Origin: an uncultured Clostridia bacterium
GTDB taxonomy: Bacteria > Bacillota > Clostridia > Christensenellales > Borkfalkiaceae
Assembly (NCBI GenBank): GCA_947632505.1
Contig: CANRPN010000006.1
Location: forward strand, 1 to 42,740
DNA: 42,740 nucleotides
Direction: 5' to 3'
A program made the translations under genes and the position numbers. The stretch's first letter is position 1. Each line of letters starts with the position of its first letter. Positions 24,637 through 34,282 of the stretch are shown one piece after another. Under the pieces are notes generated by a model that searched no databases, was not told the origin of the DNA, and saw only the letters and a program-made list of their open reading frames with translations.

Positions 24637-24666
24637 TTGACAGTCGGCTTGACAATATGGTATTAT
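24637..24666 (+). promoter_or_regulatory. Promoter of the S10 ribosomal protein operon
   Basis: TTGACA (24637-24642), 18 bases, TATTAT (24661-24666). A second TTGACA overlaps at 24649-24654. It is the only good promoter in the gene-free stretch 24574-24911. Confidence 0.75.
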
Positions 24667-24671
24667 TATCA

Positions 24672-24911
24672 AGCTGCGTTATTGTGGCGTATAGGGTTGA
24701 GACGGGAAGTTACTGAAAAAGCGAGGTTCGAAAGCCCCTCGGCAGATAATTTCCGTTGACAAGTGTGGGAGCACGACTCCTGCGACTAACCGAGGCTTTT
24801 GCGTAGAACACCGCAAAAACAAAAGGTGTTTTTTACTGTCAAAAACTTCGATACGCACGGAAAAGTTGACGCAAGCAAAAAACAGTTAGTATAAAAAAGG
24901 AGAAGGAACAA
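24672..24911 (+). promoter_or_regulatory. Structured 5' leader of the S10 operon with attenuator-like hairpin
   Basis: About 240 bases of untranslated leader. A composite helix runs GGAAGTTA/TAATTTCC (one G-U), CTG/CAG and CGAGG/CCTCG; then comes a GGAG/CTCC hairpin. Near the end are two mutually exclusive hairpins: TTTTGCG (24797-24803) with CGCAAAA (24812-24818), or AACACC (24807-24812) with GGTGTT (24825-24830) followed by a T run. The second looks like a weak terminator. This fits autoregulation by a ribosomal protein, as known for S10 operons, but the ligand is inferred. Confidence 0.6.
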
Positions 24912-25214
24912 ATGGCAGGTCAGAAAATCAGAATCAAGTTGTCGGCATACGATCATGAACTCGTCGATCAGGCGGCAAGCAGGATCGTGGAAACGATGCA
25001 AAAGGGCGGCGCCAAGATCTCCGGTCCCATTCCGCTTCCCACGGAACGCGAGATCGTCACCATCCTCCGTTGCCCGCACAAAGATAAGGATTCCCGCGAG
25101 CAATTTGAAATGAGAACGCACAAGCGCATCATCGACATCTATTCCCCCAACGCGAAGCTCCTCGATTCCATTCATTTGCCCGCCGGCGTAGACATCAAAG
25201 TCAAGCTGGGCTAA
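24912..25214 (+). CDS. rpsJ: 30S ribosomal protein S10
   Basis: The 100-residue protein of the 30S head, which also pairs with NusB in antitermination. Starts [21 protein letters not shown] and has the conserved [32 protein letters not shown] loop. First gene of the S10 operon. AAAAGGAGAAGGAACAA precedes the ATG. Full length. Confidence 0.99.
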   Translation: MAGQKIRIKLSAYDHELVDQAASRIVETMQKGGAKISGPIPLPTEREIVTILRCPHKDKDSREQFEMRTHKRIIDIYSPNAKLLDSIHLPAGVDIKVKLG

Positions 25215-25310
25215 TCAAAAAGAGCATTTCGCCATTCGGCAAAACATGAAGTTGAAATACTGCAAGAAGCGGTATTCACAAATAAAAATTTTAAGGAGTG
25301 AACTTTATCC

Positions 25311-25952
25311 ATGAATAAAGCAATCATCGGGCGCAAAGCAGGCATGACGCAGATCTTTGCGCCGGACGGGAAGATGATCCCCGTCACGGTAGTGGAAGCA
25401 GGTCCCTGCCCCGTCGTTCAGATCAAGACGGCGGAGAGCGACGGCTATACCGCGCTCAAACTCGGATTTGACGAGACGAGCGAAAAATCCTTGAACAAAC
25501 CCGAGCTCGGGCAGTTCAAAAAAGCGGGCGTAAAACCCTGCAAAGTTTTGAAAGAAGTGCGTCTCGACAATGTGGACAGCTACAAGGTCGGCGACTTCGT
25601 GAAGGCGGATGTGTTTGCGGCGGGCGACAAGGTAGACGTCGCGGGCGTCAGCAAGGGACACGGATTTACGGGCGTCATCAAGAAATGGAACCAGCACCGC
25701 CTCAAAGAAACGCACGGCGTCGGGCCTGTCCACAGAGAACCCGGTTCCATGGGCTCGATCAGCGATCCCTCGCGCGTATTCAAGCACAAGCACCTCGCAG
25801 GCCATTGGGGCGTAGAGAACGTCACCGTTCAGAACCTCGAAGTCGTGAGAGTCGACCTCGCGCGGAATGCGATCCTCATCAAAGGCGCGGTCCCCGGTCC
25901 CAAAGGCAGCGTCGTCACCATTTCGAACAGTGTAAAGCAGAAGGAGAACTGA
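25311..25952 (+). CDS. rplC: 50S ribosomal protein L3
   Basis: The 213-residue protein near the peptidyl transferase centre. Starts [12 protein letters not shown] and contains the long loop with [12 protein letters not shown] and [37 protein letters not shown] lies unusually far (about 13 bases) from the ATG. The 96-base gap after rpsJ holds a hairpin (AATACTGC/GCGGTATT). rplD begins one base after its stop. Confidence 0.99.
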   Translation: MNKAIIGRKAGMTQIFAPDGKMIPVTVVEAGPCPVVQIKTAESDGYTALKLGFDETSEKSLNKPELGQFKKAGVKPCKVLKEVRLDNVDSYKVGDFVKADVFAAGDKVDVAGVSKGHGFTGVIKKWNQHRLKETHGVGPVHREPGSMGSISDPSRVFKHKHLAGHWGVENVTVQNLEVVRVDLARNAILIKGAVPGPKGSVVTISNSVKQKEN

Positions 25953-25953
25953 A

Positions 25954-26580
25954 ATGGCAAACGTGAAAGTTTATAATATGAAAGGCGCCGAGGTCGGCGA
26001 GTTGGAGCTTTCCGATGCAGTGTTCGGCGTGGAATACAACGAACCCCTCATCCATCAGGCGGTCGTGACCTATCTTTCCAACCAACGCCAGGGAACAAAG
26101 AGCACCCTCACCCGCACCGAAGTGCGTGGCGGCGGTGTGAAACCTTGGAGACAGAAGGGCACCGGCCGTGCGCGTCAGGGCTCCATCCGTGCTCCTCAAT
26201 GGACGAAGGGCGGCGTCGTGTTCGCACCCAAGAGCCGCGACTTCTCCAAGAAGATGAACGACAAGGCGAAGAAAGGCGCGCTCCTCTCCGCACTCTCCAA
26301 GAAAGTGGCGGACGGCGAACTCCTCGTCGTGGACGAGCTGAAAGTCGCCGAGGCGAAAACCAAGGAGATGGCAGCCTTCCAAAAGGCCCTGCACCTTGAC
26401 AAGCGCACCGTCGTCATCATGGACGAAAACGACGAGGACGTGATCCTTGCGGCGAGAAACCTCGCGGGGCTCACCACCATCTCCGTCGAAGAGATCAACA
26501 CTTATGAAATCGTTGCCAACGCCGTTGTGGTCCTCACTGCGGGTTCGGTGAAAAAACTCGAGGAGGCCTATGCGGTATGA
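25954..26580 (+). CDS. rplD: 50S ribosomal protein L4
   Basis: The 208-residue protein, which lines the exit tunnel and in several bacteria represses the S10 operon. The tunnel loop is visible as GGGVKPWRQKGTGRARQGSIRAPQWTKGGVVFAPK. Its AAGGAGAACTGAA ribosome binding site lies in the end of rplC. The stop overlaps the rplW start as ATGA. It is a candidate ligand for the leader before rpsJ. Confidence 0.99.
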   Translation: MANVKVYNMKGAEVGELELSDAVFGVEYNEPLIHQAVVTYLSNQRQGTKSTLTRTEVRGGGVKPWRQKGTGRARQGSIRAPQWTKGGVVFAPKSRDFSKKMNDKAKKGALLSALSKKVADGELLVVDELKVAEAKTKEMAAFQKALHLDKRTVVIMDENDEDVILAARNLAGLTTISVEEINTYEIVANAVVVLTAGSVKKLEEAYAV

Positions 26581-26867
26581 CATCCGAAGATATCATTTTG
26601 AAACCCGTGCTCACCGAGAAGGGATATGACGGGATCGCCGATAAGCGCTATACCTTCGTGGTGCTTAAATCCGCGAACAAGACGCAGATCAAGATCGCCG
26701 TCGAGCAGATGTTCGGTGTACAGGTGAAGAGCGTGAACACAGTGACGCAGCGCGGCAAGCTCAAAAGACAGGGACGGACCCAGGGATATACTCCCGTCAC
26801 CAAGAAGGCGATCGTGCAGCTGAAAGAAAGCAGCAAACCCATCGAATACTTCAATTCGTTGTCGTAA
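26577..26867 (+). CDS. rplW: 50S ribosomal protein L23
   Basis: The 96-residue tunnel-exit protein, docking site for trigger factor and SRP. Begins SEDIILKPVLTEKGYDG, with the VEQMFGVQVKSVNTVTQRGK core. It overlaps rplD by four bases (ATGA), with GGAGG inside the rplD end. Normal length. Confidence 0.98.
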   Translation: MTSEDIILKPVLTEKGYDGIADKRYTFVVLKSANKTQIKIAVEQMFGVQVKSVNTVTQRGKLKRQGRTQGYTPVTKKAIVQLKESSKPIEYFNSLS

Positions 26868-26885
26868 AACCGGAGGAGAAGAGAA

Positions 26886-27713
26886 ATGGCAGTCAAGAGA
26901 TATAAACCCACGTCCGCGGCCCGCCGCTTCATGACCGTTCCCGATTATTCGGAACTGTCGAAAGACAAGGCTGAGCGTGCGCTTTTGGAAGACCAGCGCA
27001 AGTCGGGCGGCAGAAATAACGCAGGACGCATTACCGTCCGTCATATCGGCGGCGGCAATAAGCGCAAATATCGCATCATCGACTTCAAGCGGAACAAGGA
27101 TAACATCCCCGCCAAAGTCAAGAGCATCCAATACGATCCCAACCGCAGCGCCAATATCGCTCTTCTCGTCTATGCGGACGGCGAAAAGCGCTATATCCTC
27201 GCTCCCGTCGGCCTCAACGTCGGCGACACGATCATGAGCGGCGAAACTGCGGACATCAAGGTCGGCAACAACCTTCCCCTCAAAAATATCCCCGTCGGTA
27301 CTTTGGTGCACAACATCGAGATGAAACCGGGCCGCGGCGGACAGGTCGCAAGAAGCGCAGGCATCTTTGCGCAGATCATGGCCTGCGAGGGCAAGTATGC
27401 AACCATCAAGATGCCTTCGGGTGAGATGAGACTCATTCCCGCGGAATGCAAGGCGACGGTCGGGCAGGTCGGCAACCTCGAACATGACATCATCCGCGTC
27501 GGCAAGGCCGGTAAGACCCGTCACCTCGGGATCCGTCCCACCGTCCGCGGCTCGGTCATGAACCCCAACGATCACCCTCACGGCGGCGGCGAAGGCAAGT
27601 CCCCTGTCGGCCATGCGGGTCCCGAAACGCCTTGGGGCAAGCCCGCTCTCGGCTATAAGACGAGAAAGAAGAAGAATCCTACGAGCAAGTTCATCTTGAA
27701 GAGGATCAACTAA
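26886..27713 (+). CDS. rplB: 50S ribosomal protein L2
   Basis: The 275-residue protein needed for subunit joining and peptidyl transferase assembly. Starts [17 protein letters not shown], with the C-terminal signature [26 protein letters not shown] containing the conserved functional histidine. GGAGGAGAAGAGAA precedes the ATG. Full length. Confidence 0.99.
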   Translation: MAVKRYKPTSAARRFMTVPDYSELSKDKAERALLEDQRKSGGRNNAGRITVRHIGGGNKRKYRIIDFKRNKDNIPAKVKSIQYDPNRSANIALLVYADGEKRYILAPVGLNVGDTIMSGETADIKVGNNLPLKNIPVGTLVHNIEMKPGRGGQVARSAGIFAQIMACEGKYATIKMPSGEMRLIPAECKATVGQVGNLEHDIIRVGKAGKTRHLGIRPTVRGSVMNPNDHPHGGGEGKSPVGHAGPETPWGKPALGYKTRKKKNPTSKFILKRIN

Positions 27714-27728
27714 TAGGAGGGAGAAAAA

Positions 27729-28007
27729 ATGTCGAGAAGTATTAAGAAAGGCCCTTACGTCGAAGCCAAACTTCTGCAAAGGATCGAGGCGATGAACGAG
27801 GCGAATGAGAAGAAAGTACTCAAAACATGGTCGAGAGCATCGACGATCTTCCCTCAGATGGTAGGGCACACGATCGCTGTCTACGACGGCAGGAAGCACG
27901 TACCTGTCTATATCACAGAGGACATGGTGGGCTGCAAGCTCGGTGAGTTCGCTCCCACGAGAACGTTCAGAGGGCATACGGCCAAGACGACGACGCCCGG
28001 GAAATAA
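27729..28007 (+). CDS. rpsS: 30S ribosomal protein S19
   Basis: The 92-residue head protein contacting S13 and the A-site finger. Sequence [23 protein letters not shown] through [23 protein letters not shown] is canonical. AGGAGGGAGAAAAA precedes the ATG. rplV follows after 11 bases. Confidence 0.99.
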   Translation: MSRSIKKGPYVEAKLLQRIEAMNEANEKKVLKTWSRASTIFPQMVGHTIAVYDGRKHVPVYITEDMVGCKLGEFAPTRTFRGHTAKTTTPGK

Positions 28008-28018
28008 GGAGAAGAGCA

Positions 28019-28420
28019 ATGGCAGGTAATATGAAGAAAAAAGCAGAGCGGGTCGCACAGATCAAAGAGAAGCGCCCCTATGCAGTCGCAAAATATATCC
28101 GGATCTCGCCCTATAAGGTAAGAACGGTGCTCGATCTCATTCGCGGCAAGAGCGTTGCGGAAGCAAAGGCCGTTTTGGAGCATATGCCCAACGGCGGCGC
28201 GGCTCCCACCCTCAAAGTGCTCATGAGCGCGGTTGCCAACGCGGAACACAACCAGGGCATGGACAGAAGCGACCTTATCGTCGCGGAATGCTTTGCAAAC
28301 GGCGGCACGAGCCTGAAACGCATGCAGCCCGTTTCCAAAGGCAGAGGCCATGCGATCCTCAAAAGAACGAGCCACATTACGGTTATCCTCGATGTAAAGA
28401 AAGCGGAAGGAGATATTTAA
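28019..28420 (+). CDS. rplV: 50S ribosomal protein L22
   Basis: The 133-residue protein contacts all domains of 23S rRNA and the tunnel constriction. Core [25 protein letters not shown] and the tunnel hairpin [28 protein letters not shown] are present. A short basic N-terminal extension ([20 protein letters not shown]) precedes the core. rpsC starts one base after its stop. Confidence 0.99.
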   Translation: MAGNMKKKAERVAQIKEKRPYAVAKYIRISPYKVRTVLDLIRGKSVAEAKAVLEHMPNGGAAPTLKVLMSAVANAEHNQGMDRSDLIVAECFANGGTSLKRMQPVSKGRGHAILKRTSHITVILDVKKAEGDI

Positions 28421-28421
28421 C

Positions 28422-29084
28422 ATGGGACAGAAAGTTAATCCTCACGGTTTGAGAGTCGGCGTCATCAAAGGCTGGGATACGCAGTGGTATGCCGATAAAA
28501 AGGAATTTAGCGCATATCTCAAAGAAGATTACACCATCCGCACTTTCCTCAAAAAGAAGTACTATTCGGCGGCCATTTCCCGCATCCTCATCGAGAGGGC
28601 GGCGGGCAAGATCGTCGTCACCATTCAAACGGGCCGTCCCGGCGTGCTCATCGGCAAAGCGGGCTCCGAGATCGAGGTCATCAAGAAGGACCTTTCCAAG
28701 CTCACCAAGGGCAAGCAGGTCGGTATCAACGTCACCGAAGTGAGAAAACCCGATGCGGACGCTCAGCTCGTCGCGGAGGGCGTAGCTGCCCAGCTCGAAA
28801 AGCGTGTTGCGTTCAGAAGAGCCATAAAGCAGGCGATCGGCAGAACTATGCGCGCCGGCGTAAAGGGCGTTAAAATGCAGGTCTCCGGCCGTTTGGACGG
28901 GCGCGAGATCGCGGGCAGCGAGCATTATCACGACGGCAGTATCCCCCTTCAAACCCTCCGCGCAGACATCGATTACGGGTTTGCGGAAGCGCATACCACG
29001 TTCGGCATGATCGGCGTGAAGTGTTGGATCTATAAGGGAGAAGTCCTGAAAGCCGCGAAAAAGGCGGAAGGAGGCAACAAGTAA
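28422..29084 (+). CDS. rpsC: 30S ribosomal protein S3
   Basis: The 220-residue mRNA-entry protein with an N-terminal KH domain ([21 protein letters not shown]) and a C-terminal domain with [21 protein letters not shown]. The start [13 protein letters not shown] is canonical. Its stop overlaps the rplP start by one base (TAATG). Confidence 0.99.
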   Translation: MGQKVNPHGLRVGVIKGWDTQWYADKKEFSAYLKEDYTIRTFLKKKYYSAAISRILIERAAGKIVVTIQTGRPGVLIGKAGSEIEVIKKDLSKLTKGKQVGINVTEVRKPDADAQLVAEGVAAQLEKRVAFRRAIKQAIGRTMRAGVKGVKMQVSGRLDGREIAGSEHYHDGSIPLQTLRADIDYGFAEAHTTFGMIGVKCWIYKGEVLKAAKKAEGGNK

Positions 29085-29527
29085 TGTTAATTCCGAAGAG
29101 AGTCAAGAGAAGAAAGCAGCACCGCGGCTCCTTGAAGGGCGCGGCGCATAAGGGCAATATCGTGGCATACGGCGATTACGGTCTCGTCGCAGAGGAAGCG
29201 GGCAGGATCAAGTCCAACCAGATCGAGGCAGCCCGTATCGCCATGACCCGTTTCATCAAACGTGGCGGACAAGTGTGGATCGACATCTTCCCCCACAAGC
29301 CCATCACCCGTCACCCCGCCGAGGCCCGTATGGGTTCCGGGAAAGGCGCGGTGGAATATTGGGTCGCGATCGTCAAACCGGGCAGAGTGATGTTCGAAAT
29401 GGCGGGCGTGCCCGAGGACGTTGCGCGCGAGGCGATGCGCCTTGCGGGACATAAACTTCCCGTCAAGTGCAAATTCGTCAAGAAGGCGGACTTTGAAAAT
29501 CCGGCAGAAGGCGGTGAAATCAAATGA
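29084..29527 (+). CDS. rplP: 50S ribosomal protein L16
   Basis: The 147-residue protein at the A-site tRNA. Starts [19 protein letters not shown] and contains [46 protein letters not shown] lies in the end of rpsC. It overlaps rpsC by one base and rpmC by four (ATGA). Confidence 0.99.
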   Translation: MLIPKRVKRRKQHRGSLKGAAHKGNIVAYGDYGLVAEEAGRIKSNQIEAARIAMTRFIKRGGQVWIDIFPHKPITRHPAEARMGSGKGAVEYWVAIVKPGRVMFEMAGVPEDVAREAMRLAGHKLPVKCKFVKKADFENPAEGGEIK

Positions 29528-29718
29528 AAGGCAATGAATTTCACAACATGACCGATGTTGAGCTCGAAAAGAAGCTCAAAGAACTCAAAACGGAGCTCTT
29601 TAACCTCCGTTTCCGCCATGCTTCGGGGCAGCTCGAAAATCCCCTGTCCATCAGGACTTGCAAACGGGACATCGCAAGAGTCAACACCGAGATCCGCGCA
29701 CGGGAATTAAAGGCGTGA
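29524..29718 (+). CDS. rpmC: 50S ribosomal protein L29
   Basis: The 64-residue two-helix protein next to the tunnel exit. Contains [42 protein letters not shown], the classic pattern. Overlaps the end of rplP by four bases, with AAGGCGGTGAAATCA as a modest ribosome binding site, consistent with coupling. Confidence 0.98.
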   Translation: MKGNEFHNMTDVELEKKLKELKTELFNLRFRHASGQLENPLSIRTCKRDIARVNTEIRARELKA

Positions 29719-29729
29719 GGTAGACGAAA

Positions 29730-29984
29730 ATGGAAAGAAATCTGAGAAAAGAAAGAGTCGGTATCGTTGTTTCCGACAAGATGGATAAAACGGTGGTCGT
29801 CGCCGTTACGGATAAGCGCAAGCACCCCGTCTATAAAAAGACGATCACCCGCACCAAGAAATTCAAGGCGCACGATGCGGAAAACGAATGCGGCGTAGGC
29901 GACAAGGTGCTTATCGTCGAGACAAGAAAGCTCTCGAAGGATAAGAATTGGCGCGTGGCCGAGATCGTGGAAAAGGCGAAGTAA
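29730..29984 (+). CDS. rpsQ: 30S ribosomal protein S17
   Basis: The 84-residue early-assembly protein with the OB fold. Starts [24 protein letters not shown], with [43 protein letters not shown] is a fairly weak ribosome binding site. Normal length. Confidence 0.98.
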   Translation: MERNLRKERVGIVVSDKMDKTVVVAVTDKRKHPVYKKTITRTKKFKAHDAENECGVGDKVLIVETRKLSKDKNWRVAEIVEKAK

Positions 29985-30005
29985 GGACAAGGAGGAGAGC
30001 AAATT

Positions 30006-30374
30006 ATGATTCAACCCCAAACAAGACTCAAAGCTGCGGATAACTCGGGCGCGAAAGAGCTCATGTGCATCCGCGTATTGGGCGGCTCCTTCCGCAGAAC
30101 AGGCAACATCGGCGACGTCATCGTAGCATCCGTCAAGACCGCAACCCCCGGCGGCGCGGTCAAGAAGGGCGAGGTCGTAAAAGCAGTCATCGTGAGAAGC
30201 GCAAAGGGCATCCGCCGCCAAGACGGCACCTATATCCGCTTTGACGATAATGCAGCCGTCATTATCGACGCGCAGAAGCAACCCAAGGGCACCCGTATCT
30301 TTGGACCCATCGCAAGAGAACTCAGAGAGAAGGATTACATGAGAATCATTTCCCTCGCTCCGGAGGTGCTGTAA
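30006..30374 (+). CDS. rplN: 50S ribosomal protein L14
   Basis: The 122-residue subunit-interface protein, partner of RsfS and L19. Begins [28 protein letters not shown] and ends [16 protein letters not shown], all canonical. AAGGAGGAGAGCAAATT precedes the ATG. rplX starts three bases after its stop. Confidence 0.99.
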   Translation: MIQPQTRLKAADNSGAKELMCIRVLGGSFRRTGNIGDVIVASVKTATPGGAVKKGEVVKAVIVRSAKGIRRQDGTYIRFDDNAAVIIDAQKQPKGTRIFGPIARELREKDYMRIISLAPEVL

Positions 30375-30377
30375 GTC

Positions 30378-30812
30378 ATGGAAATTAAAGTAAACGACAA
30401 TGTGCTCGTGCTTACGGGCAAGTACAAGGGGAAGCAGGGAAAAGTCCTTGCGACCTTCCCCAAGAACAACACCGTAGTTGTAGAGGGCGTTGCGATCGTG
30501 CATAAGCATGAAAAGGCGAGAAAGGCCAACGAAAACAGCAAGATCGTCACGGAAGAGGCGCCCATCGACATCTCCAACGTGGAGATCGTCTGCGACAAGT
30601 GCGGAAAGGCGACGAGGATCGGTCACACCGTGATAGACGGAAAGAAGGTCCGCGTTTGCAAGAAGTGCGGCGCCGTGCTCGACAAAGCGTACGCGAAGAA
30701 GTCCAAAAAGGCGGCTCCCGTCGAAGAAAAGACGGAAGAGGCGCCCAAGAAGAGGACGAGAAAGCGCAGCCAAAAGACCGAAGAAGCCAACAAGGAGGCA
30801 CCCGTCGAGTAA
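30378..30812 (+). CDS. rplX: 50S ribosomal protein L24 with C-terminal tail
   Basis: An assembly-initiating protein with an N-terminal KOW motif (VLVLTGKYKGKQGKVLATFPKNNTVVVEGV) and a zinc-like CDKCGKATRIGHTVIDGKKVRVCKKCG segment (CxxC twice). The usual L24 is about 100-105 residues; this one is 144 because of a Lys/Glu/Pro-rich tail (APVEEKTEEAPKKRTRKRSQ). The next gene, rplE, has a matching-style N-terminal tail. GGAGGTGCTGTAAGTC precedes the ATG. Confidence 0.97.
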   Translation: MEIKVNDNVLVLTGKYKGKQGKVLATFPKNNTVVVEGVAIVHKHEKARKANENSKIVTEEAPIDISNVEIVCDKCGKATRIGHTVIDGKKVRVCKKCGAVLDKAYAKKSKKAAPVEEKTEEAPKKRTRKRSQKTEEANKEAPVE

Positions 30813-30859
30813 ACGTCCGCTGTTACGGGCGAAAACCAGGCCGACGGTAAGGAGTAAAT

Positions 30860-31510
30860 ATGGCAGAAAAGAAAGAGCCCGCGGAGAATACCGCAAAGAA
30901 GAAGGCTCCCGCAGAGAAGGGCGCAAAGGCGTCCGCGGGAAAGAAAGAGGCTCCCGCAGCAAAGCGCGAGCCCAGCAGAGTCCTTGTGCAGTACCGTGAA
31001 GAAGTCGTTCCCTATCTCATGAAGAAGTTCGGCTACAAGACGGTGATGCAGGTCCCCAAGATCGAAAAAATCGTGATCAACACGGGTCTTGGAGACATCA
31101 AGGACAACCAAAAGTCCATGCAGATCATCGAAAACGAGCTCAAGCTCATTACGGGCCAAAAACCCATATACTGCAAGGCGACCAAGTCCGTTGCAAACTT
31201 CAAGGTGAGAGAGGGCATGAACATCGGCCTCAAAGTCACCTTACGCGGAACCAGAATGTACGATTTCTTTGACAAATTCGTCTCCATCGCTCTTCCCCGC
31301 GTGCGTGACTTCCGCGGCGTATCCGCAACTGCTTTTGACGGCAGAGGAAATTACGCGGTTGGCTTGAAGGAGCAGCTGATCTTCCCGGAAATTACTTACG
31401 ACCAGGTGGAAAAGATCAGGGGTATGGACGTGTGCATCGTGACCACGGCGCAGACGGACGAGGAAGCGAGAGAGCTGTTGAGGGCGCTCGGAATGCCCTT
31501 CAAGAAGTGA
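30860..31510 (+). CDS. rplE: 50S ribosomal protein L5 with N-terminal extension
   Basis: The 5S rRNA-binding protein of the central protuberance. Core from about residue 38: [40 protein letters not shown], with [31 protein letters not shown]. The usual length is about 180; this is 216 because of a Lys/Ala/Glu/Pro-rich start ([19 protein letters not shown]). TAAGGAGTAAAT directly before this ATG supports the long form; no internal start has a comparable site. Confidence 0.97.
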   Translation: MAEKKEPAENTAKKKAPAEKGAKASAGKKEAPAAKREPSRVLVQYREEVVPYLMKKFGYKTVMQVPKIEKIVINTGLGDIKDNQKSMQIIENELKLITGQKPIYCKATKSVANFKVREGMNIGLKVTLRGTRMYDFFDKFVSIALPRVRDFRGVSATAFDGRGNYAVGLKEQLIFPEITYDQVEKIRGMDVCIVTTAQTDEEARELLRALGMPFKK

Positions 31511-31520
31511 GGAGAAGAAC

Positions 31521-31706
31521 ATGGCAAAAAAGTCAATGATCAATAAACAGCAACGAACCCCTAAGTTTTCCACGAGAGCGTACACCCGTTGCTCTATCTG
31601 CGGAAGACCCCACGCGGTTTTGCGGAAGTATGGCATCTGCCGTATTTGCTTCCGGAATCTCGCCTATAAGGGACAGATCCCCGGCGTGAAAAAATCGAGC
31701 TGGTAA
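31521..31706 (+). CDS. rpsN: 30S ribosomal protein S14, zinc (type Z) form
   Basis: The 61-residue head protein with the zinc ribbon [10 protein letters not shown]...GICRICFRN (two CxxC pairs) and C-terminal GVKKSSW. This is the zinc-dependent form expected in the spc operon of Firmicutes. TGAGGAGAAGAAC precedes the ATG. Confidence 0.99.
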   Translation: MAKKSMINKQQRTPKFSTRAYTRCSICGRPHAVLRKYGICRICFRNLAYKGQIPGVKKSSW

Positions 31707-31717
31707 GGAGGCAAGAG

Positions 31718-32107
31718 ATGACAGATCCTATTGCAGATATGCTCACGAGAATCAGAAACGCGCTCATGGTCAAAAAAGAGACGGTGGAGATCCCCGCTTC
31801 TAAAATGAAGTCGGAGATCGCGCGCATTCTTCTCGAAGAAGGTTATGTAGCAAATGTAGAAAAAGTGGAGGACGGCTACAACGGGAAGCTCGTTCTTACG
31901 CTCAAATATGCAGACGGGCGTTCCGTGATCGGCGGGCTCGAAAGAGTGAGCAAGCCGGGACTGAGAACGTACAGCGGGGCCCAGGAAATGCCCAAAGTCA
32001 TGGGCGGATTCGGCATCGCGATCGTCTCTACCAATCAAGGGATCATGACGGATAAGCAGGCGAAGAAGCTCAATGTGGGCGGCGAAGTGCTCTGCTACGT
32101 CTATTAA
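31718..32107 (+). CDS. rpsH: 30S ribosomal protein S8
   Basis: The 129-residue protein that binds helix 21 of 16S rRNA and represses the spc operon in E. coli. Starts [25 protein letters not shown] and ends with [42 protein letters not shown] precedes the ATG. Normal length. Confidence 0.99.
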   Translation: MTDPIADMLTRIRNALMVKKETVEIPASKMKSEIARILLEEGYVANVEKVEDGYNGKLVLTLKYADGRSVIGGLERVSKPGLRTYSGAQEMPKVMGGFGIAIVSTNQGIMTDKQAKKLNVGGEVLCYVY

Positions 32108-32119
32108 GGAGGGGAACTT

Positions 32120-32671
32120 ATGTCGAGAATCGGTAAAATGAGTATCGCGGTCCCCGCCGGCGTCAGCTTCGGTTACGAAGATTCCGTCGTTACCGTAAAG
32201 GGCCCGAAGGGGACGCTCACACGCAAAGTTGTGACCAATGCGATCGATTTCAAAGTAGAGGATGGACATATCACTCTCACCGCCCTCAACAACGCCACCG
32301 AGACAGGCGCGCTTCACGGACTTTACAGAGCTCTGATCGCGGGCATGGTGAAGGGCGTCTCCGAAGGTTTCACCAAGGGCCTCGAAGTCAAAGGCGTCGG
32401 TTGGAAAGTCGCAAAACAGGGCAACAAACTTGTCCTCAACGTCGGCTATTCCCACCCCGTCGAATTTGAGGAACCCGAGGGGATCAAGCTCGATTGTCCT
32501 TCGCCGACGGAGATCACCGTCAGCGGAGTGGATAAGGTTTTGGTGGGACAGGTCGCGGCGAATCTGCGTGCGATCCGCGTTCCGGAGCCCTATCACGGAT
32601 ACGGCATCCGCTATAAGGGTGAACAGGTCGAGCATAAGGAAGGCAAGACTTCGGGCAAGGGCAAGAAGTAA
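32120..32671 (+). CDS. rplF: 50S ribosomal protein L6
   Basis: The 183-residue protein near the sarcin-ricin loop. Starts SRIGKMSIAVPAGV and has the C-terminal signature PEPYHGYGIRYKGEQVEHKEGKTSGKGKK. TAAGGAGGGGAACTT precedes the ATG. Normal length. Confidence 0.99.
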   Translation: MSRIGKMSIAVPAGVSFGYEDSVVTVKGPKGTLTRKVVTNAIDFKVEDGHITLTALNNATETGALHGLYRALIAGMVKGVSEGFTKGLEVKGVGWKVAKQGNKLVLNVGYSHPVEFEEPEGIKLDCPSPTEITVSGVDKVLVGQVAANLRAIRVPEPYHGYGIRYKGEQVEHKEGKTSGKGKK

Positions 32672-32684
32672 AGGAGCGTAAATC

Positions 32685-33053
32685 ATGATAACGAAAATTG
32701 ATAAAAATTCGGTCAGACAGCGCCGTCACGCCCGCGTCCGCAAGCACGTATCGGGCACGGCGGAAACGCCTCGTTTGAACGTTTACAGAAGTCTGAATCA
32801 CATCTATGTTCAGGTGATCGACGACGTGAAAGGCGTCACCCTCGCATCCGCGTCCACGTTGGAGAAGTCCATCCGTGAAAAGGTCGCAGGCAAGACCAAA
32901 ACGGAGGCTGCGAAGATCGTTGGGACCACGGTCGGCGAACGCGCCAAGGATAAGGGCATTGAGACTGTCGTATTCGACAGAGGCGGTTACCTCTATACGG
33001 GGCGCGTAAAGGCGGTCGCAGACGGCGCACGGGAAGCCGGTCTGAAATTCTGA
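32685..33053 (+). CDS. rplR: 50S ribosomal protein L18
   Basis: The 122-residue 5S rRNA-binding protein. Contains [37 protein letters not shown] and a C-terminal [26 protein letters not shown], all canonical. AAAGGAGCGTAAATC precedes the ATG. Confidence 0.99.
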   Translation: MITKIDKNSVRQRRHARVRKHVSGTAETPRLNVYRSLNHIYVQVIDDVKGVTLASASTLEKSIREKVAGKTKTEAAKIVGTTVGERAKDKGIETVVFDRGGYLYTGRVKAVADGAREAGLKF

Positions 33054-33069
33054 GCGAGGAGAGATGATT

Positions 33070-33588
33070 ATGGCAAGAGAAAACAGACCTCAAAGAAAAC
33101 AGGAACAGGATGACGGCTTCATCAAGAAACTCATCGGGATCAACCGCGTCAGCAAGACCGTCAAGGGCGGCAGAAATATGAGATTTGCGGCGCTTGTCGT
33201 TGTCGGCGACGGCAACGGAAAGGTGGGCTATGGCCAGGGCAAGGCGAAGGAAGTGCCCGAGGCGATCGAAAAGGCGACGCAGGCCGCCAAGAAGAACCTC
33301 GTGCGCGTTCCCATCGTGGATACCACCATTCCCCACGAGATCCTTGGAAAGTTCGGCCGCGGCGCGGTTTTGATGATGCCCGCCGAAGAAGGTACCGGCG
33401 TAATTGCGGGCGGTCCCGTCCGTGCCGTCATGGAAGCCGCCGGCATCAAAAATATCAGAACCAAGTCCCATGGGACGCAGAACCCCGTCAACTGTGTGAA
33501 GGCGACCGTACAAGGTCTTGCTTCGCTCAAAACGGTGGAGGAAGTCGCTCTCCTTCGCGGCAAGTCCGTGGAAGAGATCGTGGGCTGA
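33070..33588 (+). CDS. rpsE: 30S ribosomal protein S5
   Basis: The 172-residue protein at the mRNA entry and fidelity centre. Core [50 protein letters not shown]. The ORF track starts two codons earlier (33064), but AGGAG ends only two bases before that ATG; the ATG at 33070 has an 8-base spacing and is preferred. rpmD follows after 10 bases. Confidence 0.98.
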   Translation: MARENRPQRKQEQDDGFIKKLIGINRVSKTVKGGRNMRFAALVVVGDGNGKVGYGQGKAKEVPEAIEKATQAAKKNLVRVPIVDTTIPHEILGKFGRGAVLMMPAEEGTGVIAGGPVRAVMEAAGIKNIRTKSHGTQNPVNCVKATVQGLASLKTVEEVALLRGKSVEEIVG

Positions 33589-33598
33589 GGAGGATGTT

Positions 33599-33772
33599 AT
33601 GGTAAAAGTAACGCTTGTAAAGAGCCCAATCGGCGAAGTGAAGTCCGTTAAGGGGACGATCGCCGCGCTCGGGCTCAAAAAAATCCGTTCTGAAAAGACC
33701 TTCGAGGACAGCCCCACTTTGCAGGGCCAGCTCAAAAAGGTCGCGCACCTTGTCAAGGTGGAGAACGTATAA
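33599..33772 (+). CDS. rpmD: 50S ribosomal protein L30
   Basis: The 57-residue protein [39 protein letters not shown] is a typical L30. The track ORF begins at 33518 inside rpsE; TGAGGAGGATGTT places the start at 33599. Normal length, between rpsE and rplO as usual. Confidence 0.98.
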   Translation: MVKVTLVKSPIGEVKSVKGTIAALGLKKIRSEKTFEDSPTLQGQLKKVAHLVKVENV

Positions 33773-33782
33773 GGAGACAGCA

Positions 33783-34232
33783 ATGAGAGTAGATACTTTA
33801 TCTCCCGCAGAGGGAGCAAGAACTTCCGCAAAGCGGCTTGGACGGGGCATCGGTTCCGGACTTGGCAAAACGAGCGGCAAGGGTCACAAGGGTCAATGGG
33901 CGCGTTCGGGCGGCGGAGTTCGTCCCGGCTTCGAAGGCGGCCAGATGCCTCTTGCAAGACGGCTTCCCAAGCGCGGGTTCCACAACAAGTGGGGCAAGAG
34001 CTATGTCATCGTCAATCTTTCCGCTCTCAGCGAGCTTGCTGCCGGAACGGTAGTGGACTATGGCTTTGTCATGGAGAACGGACTTGCAAAAGAAGTCAAA
34101 AACAATGCCGGGTTAAAGGTGCTCGGGAACGGGGAGCTGAGCGTAGCGCTTACGGTGCGCGCGAAGAAATTCTCCGAAGCCGCAAAAGCCGCCATTGAAA
34201 AGGCGGGCGGCACGGCGGAAGTTGTTGAATAA
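33783..34232 (+). CDS. rplO: 50S ribosomal protein L15
   Basis: The 149-residue late-assembly protein with the long glycine-rich N-terminus ([49 protein letters not shown]). The ORF track starts 11 codons upstream; AAGGAGACAGCA before the ATG at 33783 and family alignment ([11 protein letters not shown]) set the start. secY follows after 50 bases. Confidence 0.98.
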   Translation: MRVDTLSPAEGARTSAKRLGRGIGSGLGKTSGKGHKGQWARSGGGVRPGFEGGQMPLARRLPKRGFHNKWGKSYVIVNLSALSELAAGTVVDYGFVMENGLAKEVKNNAGLKVLGNGELSVALTVRAKKFSEAAKAAIEKAGGTAEVVE

Positions 34233-34282
34233 CTTCTTCTTGCCGCGGCATTCACGTAAATCGGCAAAACAGGAGTAAAATC

